From Orychophragmus violaceus (taxonomy: Eukaryota; Streptophyta; Magnoliopsida; Brassicales; Brassicaceae), in assembly GCA_030180135.1 (NCBI GenBank), contig CM058232.1, forward strand, positions 95,592,630 to 95,656,629: a DNA stretch of 64,000 nt, written 5' to 3'. Numbering within the stretch: the stretch's first letter is position 1; each line of letters starts with the position of its first letter. The notes under the pieces are model-generated. The model was not told the DNA's origin. It saw only the letters and a list, made by a program, of their open reading frames with translations, and searched no databases. The position numbers and the translations under genes were made by a program. This document shows, piece by piece, positions 20,371 to 30,862 of this stretch.

Positions 20371-22919
20371 TCAAAACCTCATGTCTTCATTTTCTCTTAC
20401 GCGAATAAGATCGATATTCTTGAGGTCACGTAGATGTTGCAGAATCTCATGGAGAAGATGTACACCTTTGTCCCCTTTTTTCAATGAACCAACACAATGT
20501 CTCAAGAACTCTCTATCTGCCTCTAGAGCTTCTAGTCTCTCGTATAGCTCATCCACTTCTTCTTCCACCGTTACAATCTCATCACCTTTCTCCGATTCAT
20601 CAACCCCGTTTTCATAGTGATTTCCATTTTCCATCTCTCCATCAACTGCATCAAACAGCGGTAGTAGTCTCTTTGACTTGAGGACTACTCTATGCTTCCC
20701 GTTTGTCAAATGTCCGTTTCCATTACTCTCAAACGTTTTAACTTCCTCTTCATCATTCAGAGCTGTGAGTTTCTCTTCAAGAAACTTCAATCTCCCAAGA
20801 ATCGAAAGTCTCTCTCCTTCATAATCATCTAAACACTCATCCAGACGAAGCACAACATCAACTGGCGTGTTTTCAATCTCATTCTCTCTATATTTGTAAT
20901 CTGAAACTCCTTCAACGTTCTTGTGCTGTAACTCTCCGTTGTTCTCATCTGAATCCCCATTGTTTCTATACGAATCAACGGAGGAATCTCTCATTCTCCT
21001 CATCATCATTCCCATTTTCTCTTTAGCTTCATACTCCTCCAATCTCTTTCTTAACACTTCTATCTCCTTCTCGAGCTCTGCGTTCTCCTTCTCTCGTTTC
21101 ACAATGAGCTCATTCAACAGCTGCAAGGCTTCTTGGTCGAACTCAGATTGCTCCTCCATCATCCTCTGATACTGCAATGCCTCCATCTGCATTGCGGACT
21201 TCTCCTCATGCAACCTATTGATCATCGCCATTGTTTCATTGGCTGCAGTCGCAGACGCGCTCCTCTCTTCCTCCAGCTCCTCATATACGGCACTGAGAGC
21301 CTTTCGCTCTTCTTCTAACTCCGACTTCAGCTTGTCCACGGTGAGTAATCCTTCAGGAAATTCCATATTCTCAAGGGTGGGTTCTGTTCCGGATCCTCTT
21401 CGATCTAGGTGAAACATTGCGTTATGTAGACCGTGCAAGCCTGAAGTTTCAAGAAGCAGCTCTTCGTTGGCATTTAAAACGGGTCTCCTGCTTTCAATAT
21501 CTACTGTTCTGAACTCCAATGTATCATTCCCTGTGGAAGAAGTAACAAATATGTTGAAAATGTTAATTAAAAAATCAAGAATGTATTCAAGATTCGTACA
21601 AAAATTGTTTGAAAATGTTAATTAAAAAATCAAGAATATGTTTAAAATGTTAATTTAAAAAACAAGAATGCATTCAAAATACGGTGGTTGAAGTAAATTA
21701 CCATGATCGTTGTGGTCAGGAATGAGTTCGTGGGATTGGATATCTCCGATTTGCTCGTGATCAGGAATCTCTGTCCCGATTGAAACCTCTGCGTCTGTTT
21801 CCTCGTCGTTCTGCATTTGCTGTACATCATCATCTGTCGAGGAAGCTGCAATGTATTAGTACAAAATCATCAAACTCAAAGACTAATTAGGAAAAATAGA
21901 GTTGGAACAGTTGTAAGAATTTCAAACAAAGCACCTTGACTCGTCCCAACGTCGTCTGGTTTCGATTCATCCGGCGAGGGAAAAGTGGAGATTTCGTCGG
22001 AGAACAATCCGCTGTCTTTCTCCGCCGCCACGAAATCAGGTTCAGCGCCGAAATCTAGTATAAAATCTCCGTTAACGTCGGAAATCTCTCTGACTTCCTC
22101 GCTCGGTTTGTAGAATTCTTCGACAGGAATCAAATGGCAGTCCTGGTCGTCAATGTAGAACTCGAGGTTTTTCAGCGGCGAAGGTTTTTCATCCATTGGC
22201 GCCTGAGCAACTTCTTCGGCCTCCATAGCCAGATCCACTTTTTTTTCTTCTTTATTTTCCATTGTAATAACTTCTTTGTTACAATCAAAGCTTGATAAAT
22301 AGCAAGAAAATTCCTCATCATCATCATCAGCATCATTCGTAGAATCGCTGCTAACTTCATCTTCTTCCTTCTCCTCTGTTTCTTCCTCCCTTGTGAAGCT
22401 TCGTTCCTGAGAATCGATCAAATGCACGTTTTCTTCTTCTTCTTCATCTAAGACGAAGATAGATCGGGACTGTTGGAGAAAAATCTGGCCATTGTGAATT
22501 TGAACATCATCTTCGATCGGATTCGTGGTATGACTATAACCTATATCCACCAAATCAGGCTCCATCGGAGCGAAAAAATCCTTGGGGAATTCATCAAACG
22601 AGAAGCGAGCTTCAATCGAACCCTTAGATTCAAGAGGTTTCGAGTCTACTCTAGAAAACTCGAAAGCGTGATCATCGCAGAGAAGATCTCTGTGGGAAGA
22701 AGATTTACCGGAGGCGTCGAAGAATCGATCGAGTCTGGAGCAGAAGAGACAAGGACGCTTGAGACCGAAGTAATCAGCGAATCTGAGGATGAAATAAGAG
22801 AAGAGAGAGTTGAGAAGAATGAAGAAGATGAGAGACCACTCGAGGAAAGCGTAGACGAGAACGAGTGTGATTCGGTTGGTTTTACGATGGATCAAGGTTG
22901 CGAATCTGTTGGCCGCCAT
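20371..22919 (-). CDS. MYOB: Myosin-binding protein (MYOB family, GTD-binding/DUF593), three exons
   Basis: Exons on the minus strand are 22919-21935, 21845-21702 and 21530-20371. All junctions are GT-AG and the phases fit, giving 762 residues. The N-terminus MAANRFATLIHRKTNRIT is followed by a membrane segment (residues about 18-50) and a Cys-containing PCLFCSRLDRFFD motif typical of the family. An acidic middle (about 90-375) follows. The coiled-coil GTD-binding domain starts LTVDKLKSELEEERKALS (about 440-550), and a C-terminal coiled coil ends in LHEILQHLRDLKNIDL. Family members sit on vesicle membranes and bind the globular tail of class XI myosins, driving organelle streaming along actin. 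No stop or frameshift. Paralogue assignment (MYOB2 or MYOB3 type) is uncertain. It is the only clearly intact host gene here, with TEs on both sides. Confidence 0.93.
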
Positions 22920-23532
22920 GGACGAAGAAGAAGAAAGAGTAAGATCAGATTTTGTGCAAATATTTACAGAGAGAGAGAATGTGAAAGAGACGAAAGGTGT
23001 GTGGGACGTTATTGTGGGAGAAAGACTTGTCAGCTTTAAGTAAGTTTAGCCGCTGAGTCGGACCGACCTTAGATTTATTTATTTAATAAGTTTCGTAAGT
23101 CCAATTAGTTGAATTTTAATTTGACAAGCAAGAAAAATGCATATATTTCCCCCCAAAATGGAAAATATAAAAAGATTTAAAGTTAAGAGAGAAAAAGTTT
23201 AGGTTAGGCGAAGGATTAATATCATATTTATTATATACTAAAACAAAGGTTATTAAGTATATATAATGTAAAAGATGTTTCTGATATTTCGTTTTATTTT
23301 ATTCTATAAACAAAATTACTCATTGAAATGTTATTGATTTATGGTTGACCAAGACATTAAGGAATTTTAACACCATGTTTTGAATTTAGTCTACAGTTTT
23401 TATTTCAGATTGCAGTTACAATTTGTATTTTCGACAAAATAATATATTAATATTATAAAAAAATTACATGATTCATATATAACAGTTAAATCAAATATAA
23501 GAAATTGAAATAATTTTGGTGAGAAAGTAAAA
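22920..23532. other. MYOB 5' flank / promoter side
   Basis: The probable 5' untranslated region lies within about 100 bases upstream of the ATG, followed by AT-rich DNA up to the LINE target duplication at 23533. No gene is supported. Confidence 0.5.
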
Positions 23533-23581
23533 AGTAACCAAGTTTTCTTTTTTTTTTTTTTTTTTTTGCCTGCCAAATATT

Positions 23582-26500
23582 TTATTGATTGGAATCTTGA
23601 ATTACAAGTGTTTTTAAGAAAGATGGACATGTATGATACAATTCAAATGGAACAGTAGAGAAAACAGCTTTACGCGCTAAACAATCGGCCACCTTATTTG
23701 CTTCTCTGGTTCGAAATTCAAATGCAACATTCTGATACATCGTACTCCAAGCCGAGATCGTATTGGTGTAGTGTTGTTGTTTTAAGTTGATGGTCTGTGG
23801 GCTCTGGAGAATTTTGAAAAGAGCTTGGTTGTCTCCTTCGAATATAATGTTATCATATCCAAGAGCATAACATGCTTGTAGAGCCCAAATGAGGGCTGAG
23901 CTTTCACTTTCCAAGGCAGAATGTCGGCCTTGATATTTTCCGTAAGCTGCTTCCAGAATAGTACTTGTATGGTTCCGTAAGACCCATCCTAACCCAGCTT
24001 CCATAGACTCTGATTTGAAAGTTGAGTCGAAATTGCATTTGAGCCATCCTCGGGGAGGGGCCGACCAGAGACTCCTCTGATGTCCTCGTCCTACAGACGA
24101 TGATGCTTGAGAATCCATCGAGATGTGAAGCCATTCGCGATGATCTTCAGATGCTTTTGTATACACCTCCAATTCTGAATAGTTCCTATGATTAAAGATA
24201 AGGTCATTCCTACTTTTCCAAAGGCGCCAGAGTATCCAGATGGGTAGTGTTCTTCTATCCGTACTAAATTGAGTATTCCTGGCCAGTTGGAGTAATCCCA
24301 AAATCTTAGATTCAAAGGAGCTATTTTGATTTATCATATCGTCATGATAAAATCCTGATATGCGCCAAGTAGCTTGGGCATAAAGGCATGTGAAGAAAAG
24401 ATGGTCGGATGATTCATCGGCAAGACCACAACGCGGACAAGTTGCGTCTGAGATGATGTGACGATATTTGAGGTGTTCCCGGACAGGTAAAGCTCGTGAT
24501 GTTGTTCGCCAAAGGAAATGTTTAAACTTAGGGACAGTATCAGAGGACCATATAGCTTTGGTTAGTAGAGGGTTTTGAGCAAGAACAGGGAGATTTTCTG
24601 CACCGGTGGAGAGTGTATTGACAATGAAGTGATAGCCGGACTTAACCGTATAACAACCGTCAGTAGTATATGGCCATATAAAAGAGTCAGCAGCACAATA
24701 TGGAGGTGTGTAAATCTTCTTGATGATCGCATGATCATTAACATCGATTAGTTCATTCAACTCGAAGTCATTCCATTGATGTGTTTCAGGATCAAGTAGA
24801 ATTGATACTTTGAGTTCAGGATTGGTATATGGTAGGAGCCGTGGACCTCGGGGTGGACTAGTAGGAAGCCACTTATCTGAGAGTTTTGTTGTTGTTCCAG
24901 ACCCAATACAATGTTGTAATCCCTGGAGGAGTAACTCGCGTCCGAAACATAGAGATTGCCAACCATAAGAGCTTGTTTTGCCCACTTTTGCATCTAAAAA
25001 AGAGGAAGATCGAAAGTAGCAATTTTTCAGAACCCGATAAACTAATGATTCAGGCCGTTGTTGTATCTTCCAAACTTGATTGGCAAGTAAAGCCTGATTA
25101 AAAAGATGTAGGTCACGAAATCCTAGACCACCTTTATCTTTTGAGAAGCTCATCTTCTTCCAAGATGTCCAAGCCATCCGACGTTTCCCCTGTCTTGTTC
25201 CCCACCAGAACTGTGATAATAACCTGTCTATATCGGCACATATCTCTTTTGGGAGTTTAAAACAGTTCATGGAGTATACAGGCATAGCCATACCCACAGT
25301 TTTGATCAGTATCTCTTTCCCAGCAGGGGAAAGAAATTTATTTTGCCATCCAGAAGTTCTTGCTTCAACTGCTTCGATAATATACTTAAAAAGATCCTTC
25401 TTACGCCGTCCAAACTGTTCCGGGAGACCTAAATATTTACCACCGCCTCCTTGGTTAGGAATCTGGAGTACATCCATAATTCTATCCCGAGTATCGGCAA
25501 AAACCCGAGCTCCAAAAGTAATGGTTGATTTCGCAAAATTTACCATCTGTCCGGAAGCTTTTTCATATTGTGTGAATATTGATTGTAAGTTTTGGCTGTT
25601 TCTGACATCCGACTTTACAAAAAAGAGTGAGTCATCCGCAAAGAGAAGGTGCGAGACTGGAGGTCCACCTATACGGAGTCTCAAAGGAGTAATAGATCTA
25701 TCCGCTTCTGCTTTAGCCATAAGGGAGCTTAAGACGTCCGAGCATAGAATATATAAATACGGAGATAAAGGATCGCCTTGTCGAATACCCCGTGTAGCAT
25801 TGAAATGTCCATATGGGCTACCATTGATAAGGACTGAGAAAGAAACTGTGGAGACACAAGTCATTATCCACTTAACCCAAACCTCTGAAAACCCTTTCCT
25901 GAGCATAACTTCCTCTAAGAATTTCCATTCTATTCTATCATATGCCTTACTAATATCTGTCTTAACCGCCATATATGATTTAGCACAACGTGAACGAGTT
26001 TTGAGAGAATGAAATACCTCATGTGCAATTAAAACATTGTCCGTTATCTGACGACCAGAGATGAAAGCAGCTTGTTGTTCGGAAACAATTTGAGGAAGTA
26101 CTACTTTAAGACGGCTTGAGAGGATCTTAGTGATGACCTTATAAAGGACATTACATAGAGCTATCGGACGAAGGTCCTTTAACGTCTTAAGTTGTTGTGG
26201 TTTTGGTATGAGACATAGATTTGTATGGTTTAACCCCTGGGGCATACGGGACGTACTAAAAAACTGTTGTACTTCTGCCGTTACGTCGTTACCAACAATG
26301 TCCCAATATTCTTGAAAGAATTTTGCCGTGAGACCATCAGGTCCAGCTGATTTAGACGCTCCTATTGAAAATATTGCTTTGCGGACTTCATCAGTCGTTA
26401 TATCTCGGATCAGAAGTTCATTCATCTCTGTCGATACTACATTTTCCACACACGAGAGAGTTTCAGCAAGACCAGTGGGGTTAGATGATGTAAATAAATC

Positions 26501-27685
26501 AGAGTAATAACGCTCTGCCTCTTTCCCAATCTCCACATCACCAATAAGATCATGTCCGTTGTCATCTTTCAAAGTAGTGATCTTATTACGGGCCCTTCGA
26601 TTTTTTGTTGTGGCAATGAAGAAACCAGTGTGTCGATCTCCTTTTTTAATCCATTGTACCCTGCTTTTAGTAAGCCAATACTGTTCTTCGGATTGGTATG
26701 CTTGTAACAATTGACGTCGAAGTGAAGCGATAGATTCAGCGGAGACATTTACGTCTGAATGTGCTTTGTCTATCTCAGAGATTAACTCCTTAATAGTTGT
26801 CGCCGAATTAGTTCCAGAGGCACGTTTCCAAACAGAAAGATGATGTCGGCAATTCCTTATACGAGACGTGATTGGAACATCCATACCGTGAAAATCTGAG
26901 GACCAGCCTGCTTCAACAACACGTCTAGTACCTTGTAAATCACACAATCTGCTATCGAACCGAAACTGTTTTTTGCCATGTTCTAACCGTTGTCGAATGT
27001 GAATTATAGCAGGACGATGATCAGATTCAATCATTTCTAAGTAAGTGACTCGTGATGCTGGAAATATAGAGCGCCATTCATCATTACCTAGAGCACGGTC
27101 AAGCCAACTTTCAACTTGATAATTTCTACGTTTACCACACCATGTCATGTTAGAACCAGAGAAAGGAAGGTCTGTTACTTGACAATGGCGAACCATGTTC
27201 CTGAAATCAACTAAGCTCCAATTCTCTCTTACTCGTCCACCAACTTTTTCATGTGGGTGTAGAATTTCATTAAAGTCACCACACATTAACCATGGGCCAT
27301 TTCGATTTGTAGCTATACGTTCTAATCTTTCCCAAAGAATATGCCTTAACTCTCGAATGGGATGCCCATAAACACAAGAATAGTAAAATGAAATTCCATT
27401 ATTCATAATAATCTTGCAATCAATCATTCTTTCATCACAGGAGATGAAATCGACATCAATATCCTTTTTCCACATTAAAGCTATACCACCACCTATGCCT
27501 AGTGGGGAAACACATTTAACATGATCATAATCTAAATCAGCAGCCACATCTCTTACAACATCATCAGGGTTCTTCGTCTCGATCAGAAAGAGTATGTCCG
27601 GGGAAAAAGTTGCCTTAATCCCTTTGAGGCGTCGAACTACCAGGGACCCTTTCAACCCTCGGCAGTTCCAAAAGGCTGTATTCAT
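23582..27685 (-). CDS. LINE ORF2: endonuclease, reverse transcriptase, RNase H
   Basis: 1367 residues without interruption. The N-terminal APE-type endonuclease (1-230) shows WNCRGL, IETK, GDFNEIL and SDHRP. The reverse transcriptase (about 470-740) shows LIPKP, RPIALCN, KTDISKAYDR, RGIRQGDPLSP and catalytic FADD. A zf-RVT region (about 1010-1100) contains FLWRTTSRALPVREHL, CPRCG and DHLFFTC. The C-terminal RNase H (about 1210-1345) has D in CNFDSTF, E in LESESSALIWAL, D in FEGDNQAL and D in ANKVADCLAR. The enzyme nicks target DNA and primes cDNA from the 3' OH. The C-terminal RNase H is typical of one large group of plant L1 elements. The start overlaps the ORF1 stop, suggesting translation by termination and re-initiation. 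Confidence 0.95.
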   Translation of the reverse strand: MNTAFWNCRGLKGSLVVRRLKGIKATFSPDILFLIETKNPDDVVRDVAADLDYDHVKCVSPLGIGGGIALMWKKDIDVDFISCDERMIDCKIIMNNGISFYYSCVYGHPIRELRHILWERLERIATNRNGPWLMCGDFNEILHPHEKVGGRVRENWSLVDFRNMVRHCQVTDLPFSGSNMTWCGKRRNYQVESWLDRALGNDEWRSIFPASRVTYLEMIESDHRPAIIHIRQRLEHGKKQFRFDSRLCDLQGTRRVVEAGWSSDFHGMDVPITSRIRNCRHHLSVWKRASGTNSATTIKELISEIDKAHSDVNVSAESIASLRRQLLQAYQSEEQYWLTKSRVQWIKKGDRHTGFFIATTKNRRARNKITTLKDDNGHDLIGDVEIGKEAERYYSDLFTSSNPTGLAETLSCVENVVSTEMNELLIRDITTDEVRKAIFSIGASKSAGPDGLTAKFFQEYWDIVGNDVTAEVQQFFSTSRMPQGLNHTNLCLIPKPQQLKTLKDLRPIALCNVLYKVITKILSSRLKVVLPQIVSEQQAAFISGRQITDNVLIAHEVFHSLKTRSRCAKSYMAVKTDISKAYDRIEWKFLEEVMLRKGFSEVWVKWIMTCVSTVSFSVLINGSPYGHFNATRGIRQGDPLSPYLYILCSDVLSSLMAKAEADRSITPLRLRIGGPPVSHLLFADDSLFFVKSDVRNSQNLQSIFTQYEKASGQMVNFAKSTITFGARVFADTRDRIMDVLQIPNQGGGGKYLGLPEQFGRRKKDLFKYIIEAVEARTSGWQNKFLSPAGKEILIKTVGMAMPVYSMNCFKLPKEICADIDRLLSQFWWGTRQGKRRMAWTSWKKMSFSKDKGGLGFRDLHLFNQALLANQVWKIQQRPESLVYRVLKNCYFRSSSFLDAKVGKTSSYGWQSLCFGRELLLQGLQHCIGSGTTTKLSDKWLPTSPPRGPRLLPYTNPELKVSILLDPETHQWNDFELNELIDVNDHAIIKKIYTPPYCAADSFIWPYTTDGCYTVKSGYHFIVNTLSTGAENLPVLAQNPLLTKAIWSSDTVPKFKHFLWRTTSRALPVREHLKYRHIISDATCPRCGLADESSDHLFFTCLYAQATWRISGFYHDDMINQNSSFESKILGLLQLARNTQFSTDRRTLPIWILWRLWKSRNDLIFNHRNYSELEVYTKASEDHREWLHISMDSQASSSVGRGHQRSLWSAPPRGWLKCNFDSTFKSESMEAGLGWVLRNHTSTILEAAYGKYQGRHSALESESSALIWALQACYALGYDNIIFEGDNQALFKILQSPQTINLKQQHYTNTISAWSTMYQNVAFEFRTREANKVADCLARKAVFSTVPFELYHTCPSFLKTLVIQDSNQ

Positions 27686-29043
27686 GGCGCCTCCGGTGGT
27701 TTCTGGCCCACCGTACCTTCCCTGTTGATGTGTTGATTGTGATTTGCATTCCCGTTTACAAAACTTGGAGCAGACCGCGAACCGTTATCCTTAGACCTTG
27801 CACGCCAAACCCAGTTCCTTGCTTCGCAAGTATCCACTTGAATACGTCTCCGTCGCGTGAAAGCAGTCTCATCCAGATCGTCAATCACAGACGTGTTTTT
27901 GGAATCTTTGTAAACACTGGCAATCTCAGAAGTCGGGTCACTTACTTCCATTTTACGTTTCTTTGATGCAGTTTCCGGTGAGGAGGCTTGTCCCATATGT
28001 GAGTCATGTGGTAAATTAGGGACAGAGCCATCACGCTCCATGTTATTCTCGTCATGGTCTTCGTTATTCGCATCATCATCGTCTTCGTCTTGGTCATCAT
28101 CATGTGGAGGAAGTGTGTTTGATGGAGTAATAGATGGACAGAAGGCAACATCATGATCCATCATTCCGCAGTTGGAACAGAACCCTCTGAGCCGTTCGTA
28201 ATTCAACTTAACGATAGCAGTCTGGTCTCCAAATTTGAAAACCCTTTGAAATCTTAGAGGAACGGATGTGTCCACTGTAAGACGTACACGGACATAATCA
28301 ACCAAATGGCCTCCTTCTCCAGTGAAATCTGTTTCTACAAATTGTCCTAGAACAGATCCAATATGAGCCACCATTCCCGGCGTTAGAAACTGAAGGGGGA
28401 TACCACGCAATTGTACCCAAAAGGTTAAGAAACGGAGATCATCATCAGATTGAGTCACAGACCATCGTTGAGCAATTATCATCCATTCATTGAATGACCA
28501 AGGGCCTCTCTTAAGGATAGAGGCGAGCGTGTCTTCAGACTTGAATACAAATTGAACTTTATTATTCTCCACTATTCTTCCATGAACTTCATCACCAACA
28601 CCCCATAAGCGAGGCATTGAAGCCATTAGAGCCCTCAGGTTCTGTTTTCGCTTATTCAATGGCTTCACCATGATCGAGAAACGATTCTCTTCTAAAGCGG
28701 CATTACAAAGATCAATCGGTAAGGAGATAATAGGATCCTCCACACCAATCGTAATCTCTTGAAGTTGTCGCCTAACTTTGTCCGCCATTAGTAACAGAAA
28801 CAGAGGAAATTTGTCTGAATAGTTTTGATCAACACTGACCAGACAAAGGAAGACTTGGGTCTTAAATAGGGAATACGGATCTGTTACACGCGGAGTAACC
28901 GCTTGACGGTTATTGACTCCCGACAACGCTGCCGTTGACCGACAGAGAACACTCTCCGGTGAAGTGGAGAGACACGAACTAAAGTATGTGTTGTTTGGCG
29001 AAATCGCCTTTTGAATCGCACTGTTAGAGAGAGAGAAACTCAT
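27682..29043 (-). CDS. LINE ORF1: nucleic-acid-binding protein (DUF4283 plus zinc knuckle)
   Basis: Open for 453 residues from the ATG at 29043, but the conserved part begins at the in-frame ATG at 28788 (residue 86), MADKVRRQLQE, as in related plant ORF1 proteins. I take 28788 as the likelier start (368 residues), which gives a 5' untranslated region of about 277 bases; from 29043 it would be only 22. It holds a DUF4283 domain (about residues 105-240), a conserved region, and a CCHC knuckle CSNCGMMDHDVAFC near residue 290. An Asp-rich stretch and a basic tail with KKRK and TRRRRI, possible nuclear signals, follow. It binds LINE RNA in the ribonucleoprotein. Its TGA shares ATGA with the ORF2 start. 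Confidence 0.92.
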   Translation of the reverse strand: MSFSLSNSAIQKAISPNNTYFSSCLSTSPESVLCRSTAALSGVNNRQAVTPRVTDPYSLFKTQVFLCLVSVDQNYSDKFPLFLLLMADKVRRQLQEITIGVEDPIISLPIDLCNAALEENRFSIMVKPLNKRKQNLRALMASMPRLWGVGDEVHGRIVENNKVQFVFKSEDTLASILKRGPWSFNEWMIIAQRWSVTQSDDDLRFLTFWVQLRGIPLQFLTPGMVAHIGSVLGQFVETDFTGEGGHLVDYVRVRLTVDTSVPLRFQRVFKFGDQTAIVKLNYERLRGFCSNCGMMDHDVAFCPSITPSNTLPPHDDDQDEDDDDANNEDHDENNMERDGSVPNLPHDSHMGQASSPETASKKRKMEVSDPTSEIASVYKDSKNTSVIDDLDETAFTRRRRIQVDTCEARNWVWRARSKDNGSRSAPSFVNGNANHNQHINREGTVGQKPPEAP

Positions 29044-29083
29044 TTTTTTTAGGTTTAAAACTATTAGTAACCAAGTTTTCTTT

Positions 29084-29639
29084 GCTGAAGTTTATAGGTT
29101 AATATAAATACTTTGTTATGTCCTTTATTTACATATTTTCATTATTTATCACATTAGTGATAAAACTCCAAGTATTATTTATAAACAAAATTGAATTGTT
29201 GTTAGTAATAGATCTGAACCTTGTTTTTTGGTTGATGCATTTGTGAAGATTCTCTTTTGGTTTCCCATAACACAAGTTTCGAGAAAAAAACCTCCTCACA
29301 AGTGATTGTCAAACATCTTGTTTTCAATGCAAAGTGACTTCTCCGATGATCGAATCTAACGGGATGAACAACATCGCATATCCCATTTGAACAAATCCGT
29401 TTGAGTTTAGAATTCAATGCAATGTTGCAAAAATAGAAGAAGTTCCAAGGTGGTTTAGGGATTTTAACATATCTGGACAACCATCCACAACTAGAGGTTT
29501 TATTCAATGGACCCAAACCGATTAGATTTACTCGAAGAAAATAGAGATCAAACATTTTTTAAAAATGTGAAATCTGATGCAAAAAAATATTGTGATATAT
29601 AAGAAAAATATATATTATTTTTATTTTTAATTTAATAGA
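29084..29639. other. Intergenic DNA, no gene recognised
   Basis: A 117-codon minus-strand frame (29202-29555) is open, but I recognise no domain, and its composition does not set it apart. Treated as unsupported. Confidence 0.4.
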
Positions 29640-29654
29640 CAACAAATAAAGAAC

Positions 29655-30847
29655 ACACACTAAAATCGGTCGCCCTAGTTTTTTCTCTGGCGAGCTTCCC
29701 AAAGCGCTGCATACCTTTGTCTTCAGCTCTTCTCCGGCGGCCGGCGATCGGCGCCACTGCCTCCGAGAGAAGTCTCGTCGTCTCTAGTAGGTCCGTGTCT
29801 CTCCCTCGACCAGCCCTCTTCGGCGTTCCTCCGATGTGTCGTGTACCTGCCTCCACTACCATTGTCGTCGTCCTATAGCGTCGTTGGTCGTCGTCATCTG
29901 TCTCTGAGTCCGTCAGTGTTTGTCATCCTTCTCCACTGCTTTGTGGTGGTTGATTCCGGTGGGCGAGCAGTCTCCTCTGGTTTGCCTCTCCGGTTTGAAG
30001 ATTCTGGCGGTGTGGTTTCTTGGCTTGGTCTCCTTCGGCGAGGCGTGGTCTAAGGTCTCCCTCCTCTGGTTCTGGGTCTTATTATCCGAGGTTGTTGCTG
30101 CTCAAGGCTTCGTCCGTTATCGATGGTAATTTTGCGGTAGTAAAGTATAACGATTGGAGTTTGCTGAATGGGTCTTGGATTTGTCTGGTTAGTTTTGGTT
30201 TAGTTTATTTCTGGTTCTTCGGCTAATAGGGTAAATTGGAAATCTGGTTTTGGCTTTAGTTTCTCCTCTTAGATCTTTGTGGTTAACTTGGTTTCGTTTA
30301 GAGTGTTTTTCAATCCGGTGTTTATTTTCTAGATATTTTGTTGGGTTGTTTAGACTTCATTGTAGATTTGGTTTCGTGTAGGGCTTCTTTCTAGGGTTAA
30401 TTAGACGTTTATAAATGCGTCTTTACTGCATCCGAGAGAGGTTTCGTAGAACTTTCTTAGGTTCTATCTTGTCGGATTAGGAAGTCTTGTTTCTGGGTTA
30501 TGAGTTGGTGAGAGAGTGTCTCTCTGGGAGTCTTCAGGTTGTTGTCATTGTCGCTTGGTGAGCCGCGAGCTACGGCGATTTGTCTCGCTCTTCCTTCTTT
30601 TGCGGTTGCCACTATTTCCAAGGTCGAGTTGCTATTGTTTACTATTTGTTTCTTAGATTTATGTTTCCTTTAGTTGTAGGATTTAGCAACCCTTGATGGG
30701 TTTATGTTCCTTGTTCTGTGGACTGTGGTTGCCTGTTGATTGGGCTTTGGTTGCCTGTTGTTTGGGCTCTAGTTTCCTATGATTAGGACTTGTATTAAAC
30801 TCCTGTTTTCAGATCTTTGAATATAATCACATCAGATGACAAAAAGG
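29655..30847 (+). mobile_element. Non-coding retroposon-like insert with 15-bp target duplication
   Basis: CAACAAATAAAGAAC occurs exactly at 29640-29654 and 30848-30862. The 1193 bases between are unlike the flanks: strongly T/G-rich on this strand, starting with a C/G-rich part (29670-29830) and without a long frame. A 15-bp direct repeat fits target-primed integration, though there is no A tail (it ends GACAAAAAGG). It may belong to the Sadhu type of crucifer retroposons or be a LINE remnant; I cannot tell which. Confidence 0.55.
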
Positions 30848-30862
30848 CAACAAATAAAGAAC

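Larger units (their letters stand above)
23551..29065 (-). mobile_element. Full-length-looking L1-type LINE, both ORFs open
   Basis: 5.5 kb on the minus strand. AGTAACCAAGTTTTCTTT is directly repeated at 23533-23550 and 29066-29083, an 18-bp target duplication without mismatch. The 3' end is a run of about 20 A (T run 23548-23567 on the plus strand; the exact boundary with the duplication is ambiguous). ORF1 and ORF2 are each uninterrupted and overlap by ATGA. AATAAA overlaps the ORF2 stop, so the 3' untranslated region is only about 15 bases before the tail. These signs point to a young, possibly active insertion. Confidence 0.95.

Noticed and set aside
22473..23039. 188-codon plus-strand frame
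   Set aside because: It lies antisense over the first exon of MYOB and has no recognisable domain.
25269..26012. 247-codon plus-strand frame
   Set aside because: Antisense shadow of the LINE ORF2 reverse transcriptase region.
29202..29555. 117-codon minus-strand frame between LINE and retroposon
   Set aside because: No domain recognised and no start, splice or composition evidence.
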